Below are positions 35,508 through 43,923 of a stretch of 64,000 bases of DNA, piece by piece (within the stretch, counting starts at the first letter, position 1; each line of letters starts with the position of its first letter). The translations under genes were made by a program, and so were the position numbers. This stretch comes from CAXBES01 sp965367015. GTDB taxonomy: Bacteria; Bacteroidota; Bacteroidia; Flavobacteriales; Flavobacteriaceae. The notes beneath the pieces were generated by a model. It had not been told where the DNA came from, did not search any database, and saw only the letters and a program-made list of their open reading frames with translations. The stretch covers positions 37,623 through 101,622 of the forward strand of contig CBDUGY010000001.1 of NCBI GenBank assembly GCA_965367015.1, read 5' to 3'.

Positions 35508-36524
35508 TTATCTCTTAACCAACTTTTTAGTTGTACTTCCTTGATCTGAAGAAATCTTCACCATATAGATTCCTGAAGCTAAAGCTGAAATATCTACTGT
35601 TGTAGAAGTTCCGTCAACACTAACATTTTGAAGCAATTTTCCTTCGATATTGTAAATCTGAACACTGCTCAAGTTAATACTAGAACGGTTCGTGATTGTT
35701 ACCGAGTTAACTGCCGGGTTAGGCGAGACAGACACCTGAGCGCTTAATGTGTTATCATTAACACCAAGAACTTCAGTTCCATACATTTGGAATGGGAAAG
35801 CTAGTGGATCTGCATTTGCACCACTATCTAATGCTGGAGCATATGTTCCTGCATTCGATTGTAAACCATTTCCATTTGGTGGTACATCTAACTCAGATAC
35901 TGGTGGTTGCCATGGTCCGGAGAAAGCTGGATCTCCAGCATAAGTCCAGTCTAACCAATATGTTCCCGGAGCTAATTGAAGCCCTGAAGTGTTAGCTGTA
36001 ATTCTAAAGATTGCTCTTCCCGTACCTGGAGTAGTTTCAGACTCTCTGTAGGTGTTAGACCACTCAATATTGTCAAGAAGATCTGTAGTTAGGTCACCCC
36101 AAACTACTGTACCACTTCCGCTAGGATCACCGTCCCAAACCTGTAAAGCGACAAAGTTAATTGATGCCGGAGCAGTTGGCGCACCCGTTTGATACGCATA
36201 CAAATCAACAGATACAACATCATAAGTCCCTGTCAAAGTCACGTCATCAGCACAAGTAAAGGCTCCAGAAACACCTGCTCCTAAAGTATTTGTACCTAGT
36301 GTGGTATTTTGCAGCTGACTAATATTTGGGTTACCCGGAATATTAAAATGTGGTCCGTTATCAAAAATTAAAGCTCCTCTATTTTGAGAATTATTAGTTA
36401 CTGGTTCTCCAGTAGAAGTAACATTAATCGTTACCCCATCTTCGTTTTCAACTTGTTGTGCATTAACATCTGCAAAGAAAACAGCGCTAAGCACAAAAGC
36501 TGCACATAGTGTAATTTTTTTCAT
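35508..36524 (-). CDS. Secreted protein with type A T9SS sorting tail
   Basis: A 338-residue protein from the ATG at 36524, giving the signal peptide MKKITLCAAFVLSAVFF...VNAQ; the frame upstream to 36581 adds 19 residues that would precede it. The middle region (about residues 60-250) is a beta-rich domain with TLTGTYDVVSVDLYAYQ and GTYWLDWTY motifs, of a kind found in secreted proteins of marine Bacteroidota, with no catalytic motif I recognise. The last ~75 residues are a type A sorting tail: VSVSPNPAVNSVT, VQIYNIEGKLLQN, ASGIYMVKI and KKLVKR. Likely surface-bound or released. Confidence 0.8.
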   Translation of the reverse strand: MKKITLCAAFVLSAVFFADVNAQQVENEDGVTINVTSTGEPVTNNSQNRGALIFDNGPHFNIPGNPNISQLQNTTLGTNTLGAGVSGAFTCADDVTLTGTYDVVSVDLYAYQTGAPTAPASINFVALQVWDGDPSGSGTVVWGDLTTDLLDNIEWSNTYRESETTPGTGRAIFRITANTSGLQLAPGTYWLDWTYAGDPAFSGPWQPPVSELDVPPNGNGLQSNAGTYAPALDSGANADPLAFPFQMYGTEVLGVNDNTLSAQVSVSPNPAVNSVTITNRSSINLSSVQIYNIEGKLLQNVSVDGTSTTVDISALASGIYMVKISSDQGSTTKKLVKR

Positions 36525-36679
36525 TTGATTTAATTTTAGGATTAGTTTATCATATAAATGTATAATTTTTTTTCTATACATTGAATTATTTTGATGTAAT
36601 TTTTTATATAGCAGTGGAATAGCGACTGATTTATTGTAGAAAAATTATAATTTGCGTTAAATTTATAAGGTATATATTA

Positions 36680-36711
36680 TTTGGCATTCATTGAATTGAG
36701 CCGTATTTTTG
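36680..36711 (+). promoter_or_regulatory. Promoter of the sdhCAB operon
   Basis: TTTG at 36680-36683 and TATTTTTG at 36704-36711 are separated by 20 bp, a near-ideal Bacteroidota promoter. The -7 box is 25 bp before the sdhC ATG, which predicts a leader of about 20 nucleotides. Confidence 0.75.
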
Positions 36712-36736
36712 TATTCACAATATCTAAACAATCATA

Positions 36737-37402
36737 ATGGGAATATTATCATCTTCAATAGCCAGAAAAGTAGCAATGGCACTTTCTGGACTGTTTCTTG
36801 TATTCTTTTTAGCACAGCATTTCACAATAAATCTAACCTCGGTAATAGCCCCAGATACTTTCAATAGCTGGTCACACTTCATGGGATCCAACGGTTTAGT
36901 ACAAGGGATTTTACAGCCGATATTAATATTTGGAGTAGTATTCCATTTCATAATGGGATTCGTACTTGAAATAAGAAATAGAAATGCACGCGCGATCAAC
37001 TATCAAAAATTTAATGGGAGTGCTAATTCAAGTTGGGCATCAAGAAACATGATCATTTCCGGACTGGTAATTTTGGCATTTTTAGGATTGCATTTTTACG
37101 ATTTCTGGATTCCCGAAATGATTCACAAATACATTGAATCAAATCCTGAAGACCCAACGAGATACCTTGCCGAAACCGTCCATAAGTTTGAAAACCCTGT
37201 TCGAGTAGGAATCTACGTTCTAGCGTTCATTTTACTTGCTTTTCATCTGTGGCATGGATTTTCATCCGCATTTCAAAGTGTTGGATTTAATAATAAATAT
37301 TCGAAAGCCTTGAGAGGCTTTACCCAGATATACGCAATTGTAATTCCTGCAGGGTTTATTTTTATTGCCATTTATCACTATTTTAATCAAATACCCCACT
37401 AA
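36737..37402 (+). CDS. sdhC: Succinate dehydrogenase cytochrome b subunit
   Basis: A 221-residue membrane anchor of succinate dehydrogenase (complex II), carrying haem b and passing electrons to menaquinone. Five hydrophobic segments are seen, as in the single-subunit anchor of the Bacteroidota/epsilon type (B-type SQR/QFR). Likely haem ligand His residues are in LAQHFTI, FHFIMGF, LGLHFYDF and AFHLWHG. It is first of the sdhCAB operon, 10 bp before sdhA. Confidence 0.93.
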   Translation: MGILSSSIARKVAMALSGLFLVFFLAQHFTINLTSVIAPDTFNSWSHFMGSNGLVQGILQPILIFGVVFHFIMGFVLEIRNRNARAINYQKFNGSANSSWASRNMIISGLVILAFLGLHFYDFWIPEMIHKYIESNPEDPTRYLAETVHKFENPVRVGIYVLAFILLAFHLWHGFSSAFQSVGFNNKYSKALRGFTQIYAIVIPAGFIFIAIYHYFNQIPH

Positions 37403-37412
37403 AAAATAAGCT

Positions 37413-39428
37413 ATGTCGATACTAGATTCTAAAATTCCTGAAGGACCCTTAGCAGATAAGTGGACGAACCATAAAAATAATATTAACCTAGTAAATCCGG
37501 CCAATAAACGTAACATTGATGTTATCGTGGTAGGTACTGGATTAGCTGGAGGTAGTGCAGCTGCAACTTTGGCAGAATTAGGCTATAATGTAAAAACCTT
37601 TTGTTATCAAGATTCACCTCGCCGGGCACATTCTATCGCGGCACAAGGTGGAATTAACGCGGCCAAGAATTACCAAGGAGACGGCGATAGTAACTACAGA
37701 TTATTTTACGATACAATAAAGGGGGGAGATTATCGCTCACGTGAAGCCAATGTATATAGATTGGCCGAAGTATCCGGAAACATTATAGATCAATGCGTTG
37801 CGCAAGGAGTACCATTTGCCAGAGAGTATGGAGGATTGCTAGATAATCGTTCGTTTGGTGGAGTATTGGTGTCAAGAACTTTTTATGCCAAAGGACAAAC
37901 CGGGCAACAGCTGCTACTAGGAGCTTATTCCGCAATGAACCGTCAGATAAACCGAGGTAAAATTCAGCCATTCAACCGTCATGAGATGTTGGACATTGTA
38001 AAGGTTAATGGCAAAGCCAGAGGAATAATCGCGCGTGACTTGGTAACAGGGAAACTAGAGCGGCATTCAGCGCATGCTGTTGTGCTGGCAACAGGGGGTT
38101 ACGGAAATGTATTTTTTCTATCTACTAATGCTATGGGAAGTAATGTGACTGCCTCTTGGAAAGCACATCGTAGAGGAGCCTTTTTTGCCAATCCTTGTTT
38201 TACACAAATTCATCCAACATGTATTCCGGTTTCGGGAGAGCATCAGTCTAAATTAACCTTGATGTCTGAATCCCTTCGGAATGATGGGCGTATTTGGGTG
38301 CCCAAAACATTAGAGGACGCTGAAGCGATCCGTAAAGGTAAAAAGAAGCCAACAGATCTTTCCGAGGAAGAAAGAGATTATTACTTAGAACGCCGTTATC
38401 CGGCCTTCGGAAACTTAGTACCAAGAGATGTAGCTTCAAGAGCTGCCAAAGAAAGATGTGATGCCGGTTTCGGAGTTAATAAAACAGGCGAAGCAGTTTA
38501 TTTGGATTTCGCGAGTGCTATTAAACGTTACGGAAAAGAAGAGGCCATGATTCATGGAAATCACAACCCTACCGATCAGGAAATTTATGATCTTGGGAAA
38601 GCGGTGATAGAAAATAAATACGGAAACCTTTTTCAGATGTATGAAAAGATCGTTGATCAAAATCCTTATAAAACCCCTATGATGATCTATCCTGCTGTTC
38701 ATTATACCATGGGCGGACTCTGGGTGGATTATAACTTACAGACCACAATTGAAGGTTGTTATTGTATTGGGGAGGCTAATTTTAGCGATCATGGAGCCAA
38801 CCGTTTGGGGGCCTCTGCCTTGATGCAAGGACTTGCCGATGGCTATTTTGTATTGCCATATACCATTGGAGATTATCTGTCTCATGATATTAGAACAGGA
38901 AATATTCCGACCAATACATCGGAGTTTGATCAAGCTGAAAAAGATGTACAGGATCGCATTCATAAATTAATGAACGCATCCGGGAAACATTCGGTTGATT
39001 ATTACCATAAAAAATTGGGTAAGATCATGTGGAACAAATGTGGAATGTCTCGTAACGCCCAAGGTCTAACGGAAGCCATTACGGAGATTGCCGAACTACG
39101 AGCCGATTTTTGGGCAAATGTAAAAGTTCCCGGAACGGTAGATAGTATGAACCCTGAATTGGAGAAAGCCGGACGTGTAGCCGACTTCCTTGAATTGGGT
39201 GAATTGTTCGCTAAAGATGCGTTGCAAAGAAAAGAATCGGCAGGCGGACACTACCGTGAAGAAAGTGTCGAGCAAAGTGGTGAGCAAAAAGGGGAGGCAC
39301 TGCGAGATGATGAGAACTTCAAATATGTATCGGCTTGGGAATATAAAGGGGAACCTAAAGATGCCCAACTGCACAAAGAAAATTTAATATTTGAGAATAT
39401 AGAGTTGAAAACACGTTCGTATAAATAA
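37413..39428 (+). CDS. sdhA: Succinate dehydrogenase flavoprotein subunit
   Basis: A 671-residue flavoprotein that oxidises succinate to fumarate. The dinucleotide motif GTGLAGGSAAATLAELG is near residues 42-58. The FAD-attaching His is His73 in SPRRAHSIAAQGGINAAK. Active-site motifs HPTCIP and the later RLGASALMQGLADG are present. Its length (671) is longer than enterobacterial SdhA and typical of the Bacteroidota form. Downstream sdhB follows at 6 bp. Confidence 0.97.
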   Translation: MSILDSKIPEGPLADKWTNHKNNINLVNPANKRNIDVIVVGTGLAGGSAAATLAELGYNVKTFCYQDSPRRAHSIAAQGGINAAKNYQGDGDSNYRLFYDTIKGGDYRSREANVYRLAEVSGNIIDQCVAQGVPFAREYGGLLDNRSFGGVLVSRTFYAKGQTGQQLLLGAYSAMNRQINRGKIQPFNRHEMLDIVKVNGKARGIIARDLVTGKLERHSAHAVVLATGGYGNVFFLSTNAMGSNVTASWKAHRRGAFFANPCFTQIHPTCIPVSGEHQSKLTLMSESLRNDGRIWVPKTLEDAEAIRKGKKKPTDLSEEERDYYLERRYPAFGNLVPRDVASRAAKERCDAGFGVNKTGEAVYLDFASAIKRYGKEEAMIHGNHNPTDQEIYDLGKAVIENKYGNLFQMYEKIVDQNPYKTPMMIYPAVHYTMGGLWVDYNLQTTIEGCYCIGEANFSDHGANRLGASALMQGLADGYFVLPYTIGDYLSHDIRTGNIPTNTSEFDQAEKDVQDRIHKLMNASGKHSVDYYHKKLGKIMWNKCGMSRNAQGLTEAITEIAELRADFWANVKVPGTVDSMNPELEKAGRVADFLELGELFAKDALQRKESAGGHYREESVEQSGEQKGEALRDDENFKYVSAWEYKGEPKDAQLHKENLIFENIELKTRSYK

Positions 39429-39434
39429 AATACT

Positions 39435-40181
39435 ATGAAGTTAACTTTAAAAATATGGCGTCAGGCCAATAAAGATGCTAAAGGAGGGATGCAAACTTAT
39501 CCGATAGATGGTGTGGAAGGAGATATGTCTTTTTTAGAAATGTTAGACGTGTTAAACGAACAATTGATAAGTAAAGGTGAAGATCCGGTTGTTTTCGATC
39601 ATGATTGTAGAGAAGGTATCTGCGGAAGCTGCTCCTTACAGATTAATGGGGAACCACATGGTCCCGATCGACTTATTACTACATGCCAGTTACATATGAG
39701 AATGTTTAACGATGGTGATACTATCGTAATAGAACCCTTTAGAGCGAAAGCGTTTCCGGTCATTAAAGATCTTATGGTAGACCGTAGTGCTTTCGACCGT
39801 ATTCAACAGGCAGGAGGATATATTTCGGTAAATACTTCCGGAAACACTATCGATGCGAATGCAATTCCAGTGAATAAAGAAGATGCAGACGAATCGTTTT
39901 ATGCTGCAACTTGTATAGGCTGTGGAGCATGTGTAGCTGCTTGTAAGAATGCAAGTGCAATGTTGTTTACATCAGCAAAGGTGAGTCAATTTGCTCTATT
40001 ACCACAAGGTGAAGTTGAAGCGACAACTCGAGTCTTGAACATGGTTGAGCAAATGGACAAAGAAGGCTTTGGAAATTGTACAAATACCGGTGCTTGTGAA
40101 GTTGAATGTCCGAAAGGAATTTCACTGGAGAATATTGCTAGAATGAATCGTGAATATCTGGCTGCAAGTCTGAAGGGCTAG
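39435..40181 (+). CDS. sdhB: Succinate dehydrogenase iron-sulfur subunit
   Basis: A 248-residue Fe-S subunit that carries electrons from the flavin to the membrane anchor. The [2Fe-2S] ligands are Cys58, Cys63, Cys66 (CREGICGSC) and Cys84. The C-terminal ferredoxin part holds CIGCGACVAAC and CTNTGACEVECPKGI for the [4Fe-4S] and [3Fe-4S] centres. It ends the operon. Confidence 0.97.
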   Translation: MKLTLKIWRQANKDAKGGMQTYPIDGVEGDMSFLEMLDVLNEQLISKGEDPVVFDHDCREGICGSCSLQINGEPHGPDRLITTCQLHMRMFNDGDTIVIEPFRAKAFPVIKDLMVDRSAFDRIQQAGGYISVNTSGNTIDANAIPVNKEDADESFYAATCIGCGACVAACKNASAMLFTSAKVSQFALLPQGEVEATTRVLNMVEQMDKEGFGNCTNTGACEVECPKGISLENIARMNREYLAASLKG

Positions 40182-40280
40182 TATACGTAAAATAGGTAAG
40201 TAAGAAGCGTCGATTACCAATTTTAGATTCCAACTTAAATGTCATCTTGTAGGCGTTTAGTAGAGTATTCAGGAGTTTTT

Positions 40281-42536
40281 TTAAACGGCTCTTAAATTTG
40301 GATTTTTTGCCTCCTTAAAGGTAGGCTTCTCTAGAATATTTTTATAGATCGTTTGTATAAATTTTGAAACATCATATGGTTTAACGATAATGTCGTTCAT
40401 ACCCGAGTCATAAATTTTATATCGCATCTCTTCAACCTCCACAGCAGTTAAAGCGACAATGGGTATTGTTGAGTTAAAATGTCTGATTTCTTTAGTCGCT
40501 TCCATCCCATTTTTTAAAGGCATATTAATATCCATTAGAATCAGATCGTAAGAATTCGTTTTTACGGCATTAATTGCCTCTTGCCCGTTTTCGGCAATGG
40601 TACATGTTATATGACTCTTCTCAAGAATTTTCTTTGTTACTGTTTGATTAATCCTATTATCTTCAACGATAAGCACACGTTTCCCTACTAATAATGACGT
40701 ATCCATAATAGATTGTTCTTTCTTTATTTCCACTTGTTGATGCATAACTTCAAATAGAAGTGTAAATGAAAACATAGAACCTTTTCCTAGTTCACTTTCA
40801 ACAGAGATACTTGAGTTTGAAAGTGCTAATAGTTTTTTCACAATTGGCAAACCAAGTCCCGTTCCTTGATATTTGTAATCTATCGAATCTGCCTGCGAAA
40901 ATTCTTCAAAAACACTTTCCTGCTTTTCGTAAGGAATTCCGATTCCCGTATCTTTAATATAAAACTTTATGGCGGCAACAGAATCTGTTATTTTAGTAGG
41001 TTCGGCAATAATATATATGTCACCATTCTCAGTAAATTTGCAGGCATTTCCAATAAGATTCATCAAAACCTGAGAAAGTCGAACAGAATTTCCTCGTATT
41101 AATTGTGGAATTGTTTCCGAAATATGAATATGTATGTTGTTGTTGTTCTGAAGGCGCATATATTCAAATGAAGAAGCTATTTTCTTTGAAAGTTCTCTTA
41201 AATTAAAAGTTGTTTGCTCGTCTTCTATATTTTTTGAATCAATTTTATTTATCTGTAATACGTCATTTATCAAAGCAAGTAAATAATCTGCTGAGAATTT
41301 GAGCGATTTGAGATCGCTCTCATGTTTTTTCAGGGTTTCATCCTCCAATAGTATCGTACTCAAACCAATTACTCCATACAAAGGCGTTCTTAATTCGTGA
41401 CTCACTGTAGAAAAGAAATTGCTTTTTGCTTTCGATAATTTTTCTGAATTCTCTTTAGCTGCTAAATATTCTTTATTCTTGACCTTCAATTCTTTCACCA
41501 ATTGCTTTCGCTTTCTATATGCATAAAAAAGGGCTAAAAACATAATTAGAAAACAGCTGGCGACAATAATCAGGAAATTGTTCAATCTACTCTTACTCTC
41601 CACCATTACTGCTTGTAACTCATTTTGAAGCTCAGCTTGTTTCACATCCTTTCGATACTCATCAACTTGAAACTTGGCCGACACTTCTTCTGCTACTTGA
41701 GATTTTACGTTCTCTTCATTGCTCTTTTTGTACACCTGAAACATCGTTTGAGCAACAAGTGCTTCCTCGGTTTTATTTTGTCTTACCAGACTTTGAGTGT
41801 AGTTATCATAAATTCGTTCTAATTCAACTGTGAGATTGGCTTTTTCAGCTTCACCAATAGCTTTAACGAAATACTTATCACTCATTTCGTAATTTTCCTT
41901 ATTGAAATAATAACGTCCGGTATAATAATCCAGTCCAATACTGAGTTCACTATTTTCCTCAAACTTATTTAGTTTTCGCGCTTTAAGAATGTGTATGTAT
42001 GCTTTGCGGTAATCTTTATCCTGCATCGCAGACAGTATCATATTGTAATGTGCTTTTGCCAGACCAGAGTCATCATTAATTTCCTCAAAAAGGGCAATCG
42101 CCTGTTCGTGATAAACAAATGCTTTTTCTAAATTGTTCTCGGCAGAGTATATGGAACCGAGATCCATAAAAGCCAGAGCTAAAGCTGTGTCATTACCAGA
42201 TTTTAAGGCAAATTTTTCCGATTTCTCAAAACTCTCTTTACTGAGAATGGTGTCATTAAGAGCAAAGTAGTTTTGCCCAAGCATACGATAGCCTTGATGA
42301 ATATAATAAGGGTTTTCGGATGTAAACGCTTTCCTTAAAAATTCTATATTGTGTTGGAGCGATTTCTTATAATCTCCTTTGTTATGATAATAATTGGATG
42401 AGTCTAATAATTTGGTGAAATATTGGGATACCGCAACTTTATCACCTTGCATCAATTGCTTTGTAGATAAAAGCTCCTGAGCTGAAAGCGAAAAACTAAA
42501 ACTATAAAATAGTAAGAAATAGCAAAATTTCTTCAC
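40281..42536 (-). CDS. TPR-containing hybrid histidine kinase/response regulator
   Basis: A 751-residue hybrid sensor kinase with a GTG start. A signal peptide (SFSLSAQ) leads to a TPR-rich sensor region in the periplasm (about residues 40-300). One transmembrane helix (LIIVASCFLIMFLALFYA) joins it to the cytoplasmic part. There follow the H-box SHELRTPLYGVIG, the N-box GNACKFTENG, the G-boxes DTGIGIP and GTGLGLPIVKKL, and a C-terminal receiver domain with the phosphate acceptor Asp in ILMDINMP, then ALTAVE and VKPYD. There is no DNA-binding domain and no neighbour response regulator, so the output partner is elsewhere. Confidence 0.92.
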   Translation of the reverse strand: MKKFCYFLLFYSFSFSLSAQELLSTKQLMQGDKVAVSQYFTKLLDSSNYYHNKGDYKKSLQHNIEFLRKAFTSENPYYIHQGYRMLGQNYFALNDTILSKESFEKSEKFALKSGNDTALALAFMDLGSIYSAENNLEKAFVYHEQAIALFEEINDDSGLAKAHYNMILSAMQDKDYRKAYIHILKARKLNKFEENSELSIGLDYYTGRYYFNKENYEMSDKYFVKAIGEAEKANLTVELERIYDNYTQSLVRQNKTEEALVAQTMFQVYKKSNEENVKSQVAEEVSAKFQVDEYRKDVKQAELQNELQAVMVESKSRLNNFLIIVASCFLIMFLALFYAYRKRKQLVKELKVKNKEYLAAKENSEKLSKAKSNFFSTVSHELRTPLYGVIGLSTILLEDETLKKHESDLKSLKFSADYLLALINDVLQINKIDSKNIEDEQTTFNLRELSKKIASSFEYMRLQNNNNIHIHISETIPQLIRGNSVRLSQVLMNLIGNACKFTENGDIYIIAEPTKITDSVAAIKFYIKDTGIGIPYEKQESVFEEFSQADSIDYKYQGTGLGLPIVKKLLALSNSSISVESELGKGSMFSFTLLFEVMHQQVEIKKEQSIMDTSLLVGKRVLIVEDNRINQTVTKKILEKSHITCTIAENGQEAINAVKTNSYDLILMDINMPLKNGMEATKEIRHFNSTIPIVALTAVEVEEMRYKIYDSGMNDIIVKPYDVSKFIQTIYKNILEKPTFKEAKNPNLRAV

Positions 42537-42639
42537 TGGTTTGGTAAATTTGGTAGGCCAATATACACATTTTATAATAATTAGGCTTTAAATCGGATAT
42601 TTATGAGCGTTTGTCGATATAATTTTAACATTTAGTAGG

Positions 42640-43779
42640 ATGATTCGTACAAAGTTGAATAATCTGGAGTCAAGTATTTTTACCGTGATGAGCCAAATGG
42701 CTGTTGAGAATAATGCGTTGAATTTATCTCAAGGATTCCCAAATTTCAAAAGTGATCCTGAATTACTCAATTTAGTTTCAGAAGCAATGAACAATGGCTA
42801 TAATCAATACGCTCCAATGGCAGGGGATTTAGGACTTCGAGAGGCGATTTCGTTAAAAGTAAGTAAGCTATATAAAACGTCTTATGATCCCAGTACCGAA
42901 ATAACGATCACCGCCGGCGCTACACAAGCTATTTTTACTGCTATTGCCACAGTAGTGAACAAGGGTGACGAAGTAATTATTTTTACCCCTGCTTACGATT
43001 GTTATGAGCCAACTATTAGATTGTTTGGTGGTGTAACCGTTCCAATTCAATTACGAGCTCCACTTTATGCACCTAATTGGGAAGAAGTTTCAGAAAAGAT
43101 TACGTCGAAAACTAAAATGATCATGATAAATTCTCCGCATAATCCCAGTGGAATGCTTTTGTCTGAAAATGATATGCTCCAGTTACAAGAACTGGCAGAA
43201 ATTCATGATCTGTTGGTTATAAGCGATGAAGTCTACGAACATATTGTATTCGATGATAATAAACATTATAGCGCTGCCCGCTTTAGCGCCTTGTCTAAAA
43301 GGTCATTCATAACAGCTTCGTTCGGAAAAACGTTTCACAATACTGGATGGAAGGTGGGATACTGCTTGGCACCCAAAGAACTAACCAAAGAGTTTCAAAA
43401 AATACATCAGTATAATGTGTTTTGTGTAAATCATCCCATCCAAAAAGCATTAGCAGTTTATTTATCTGATGCCCACCATTATTTAAGTTTATCCAAATTT
43501 TATCAAACGAAAAGAGATTACTTTCTGAGACTAATGGAAAATAGCTCTTTTAAGATAATCCCGTCTAAAGGAACCTATTTCCAATTATTGGATTTTTCTG
43601 AAATTTCTTCGGAAGGAGATATAGCCTTTGCCGAACGTCTCACGAAAGAACTTAAAATTGCAACTATTCCAACATCAGTTTTTAATACAAACGGTGAGGA
43701 CTTTAGACAAATAAGAGTATGTTTCGCTAAAACCGACGAGACCTTGGAAAAGGCTGCGATAATTCTAAGTAGAATATAA
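42640..43779 (+). CDS. Methionine/glutamine-type aminotransferase
   Basis: A 379-residue class I PLP-dependent aminotransferase, closest to the YbdL/kynurenine-aminotransferase group, which uses 2-oxo acids and Met, Phe or Gln. The start has ALNLSQGFPNF, the middle has TAGATQAIF, NSPHNPSG and VISDEVYEH, and the PLP lysine is in ASFGKTFHNTGWKVGY. Enzymes of this group often act with an omega-amidase that removes the resulting 2-oxoglutaramate or 2-oxosuccinamate. One is encoded 3 kb downstream, past katG and the ankyrin gene. Confidence 0.88.
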   Translation: MIRTKLNNLESSIFTVMSQMAVENNALNLSQGFPNFKSDPELLNLVSEAMNNGYNQYAPMAGDLGLREAISLKVSKLYKTSYDPSTEITITAGATQAIFTAIATVVNKGDEVIIFTPAYDCYEPTIRLFGGVTVPIQLRAPLYAPNWEEVSEKITSKTKMIMINSPHNPSGMLLSENDMLQLQELAEIHDLLVISDEVYEHIVFDDNKHYSAARFSALSKRSFITASFGKTFHNTGWKVGYCLAPKELTKEFQKIHQYNVFCVNHPIQKALAVYLSDAHHYLSLSKFYQTKRDYFLRLMENSSFKIIPSKGTYFQLLDFSEISSEGDIAFAERLTKELKIATIPTSVFNTNGEDFRQIRVCFAKTDETLEKAAIILSRI

Positions 43780-43852
43780 AACGTCTATTTAAAATTTGTT
43801 CAATTATAGATTTTATCAATTAATAAATTACAACTTACAATCAATTATCGTA

Positions 43853-43882
43853 TTGTATCGGATATTTTAATTCGTAATTTTA
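43853..43882 (+). promoter_or_regulatory. Candidate promoter of katG
   Basis: TTG at 43853-43855 and TAATTTTA at 43875-43882, with a 19-bp spacer, approximate the Bacteroidota promoter (last base of the -7 box differs). It is about 40 bp before the katG ATG. Confidence 0.35.
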
Positions 43883-43923
43883 GAGGATAGAACAAATCAT
43901 TTAGGGATAATTAATATATAGAT

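Noticed and set aside
39096..39374. Open frames of about 65-92 codons on both strands at the end of sdhA
   Set aside because: They overlap conserved sdhA coding sequence and have no independent support.
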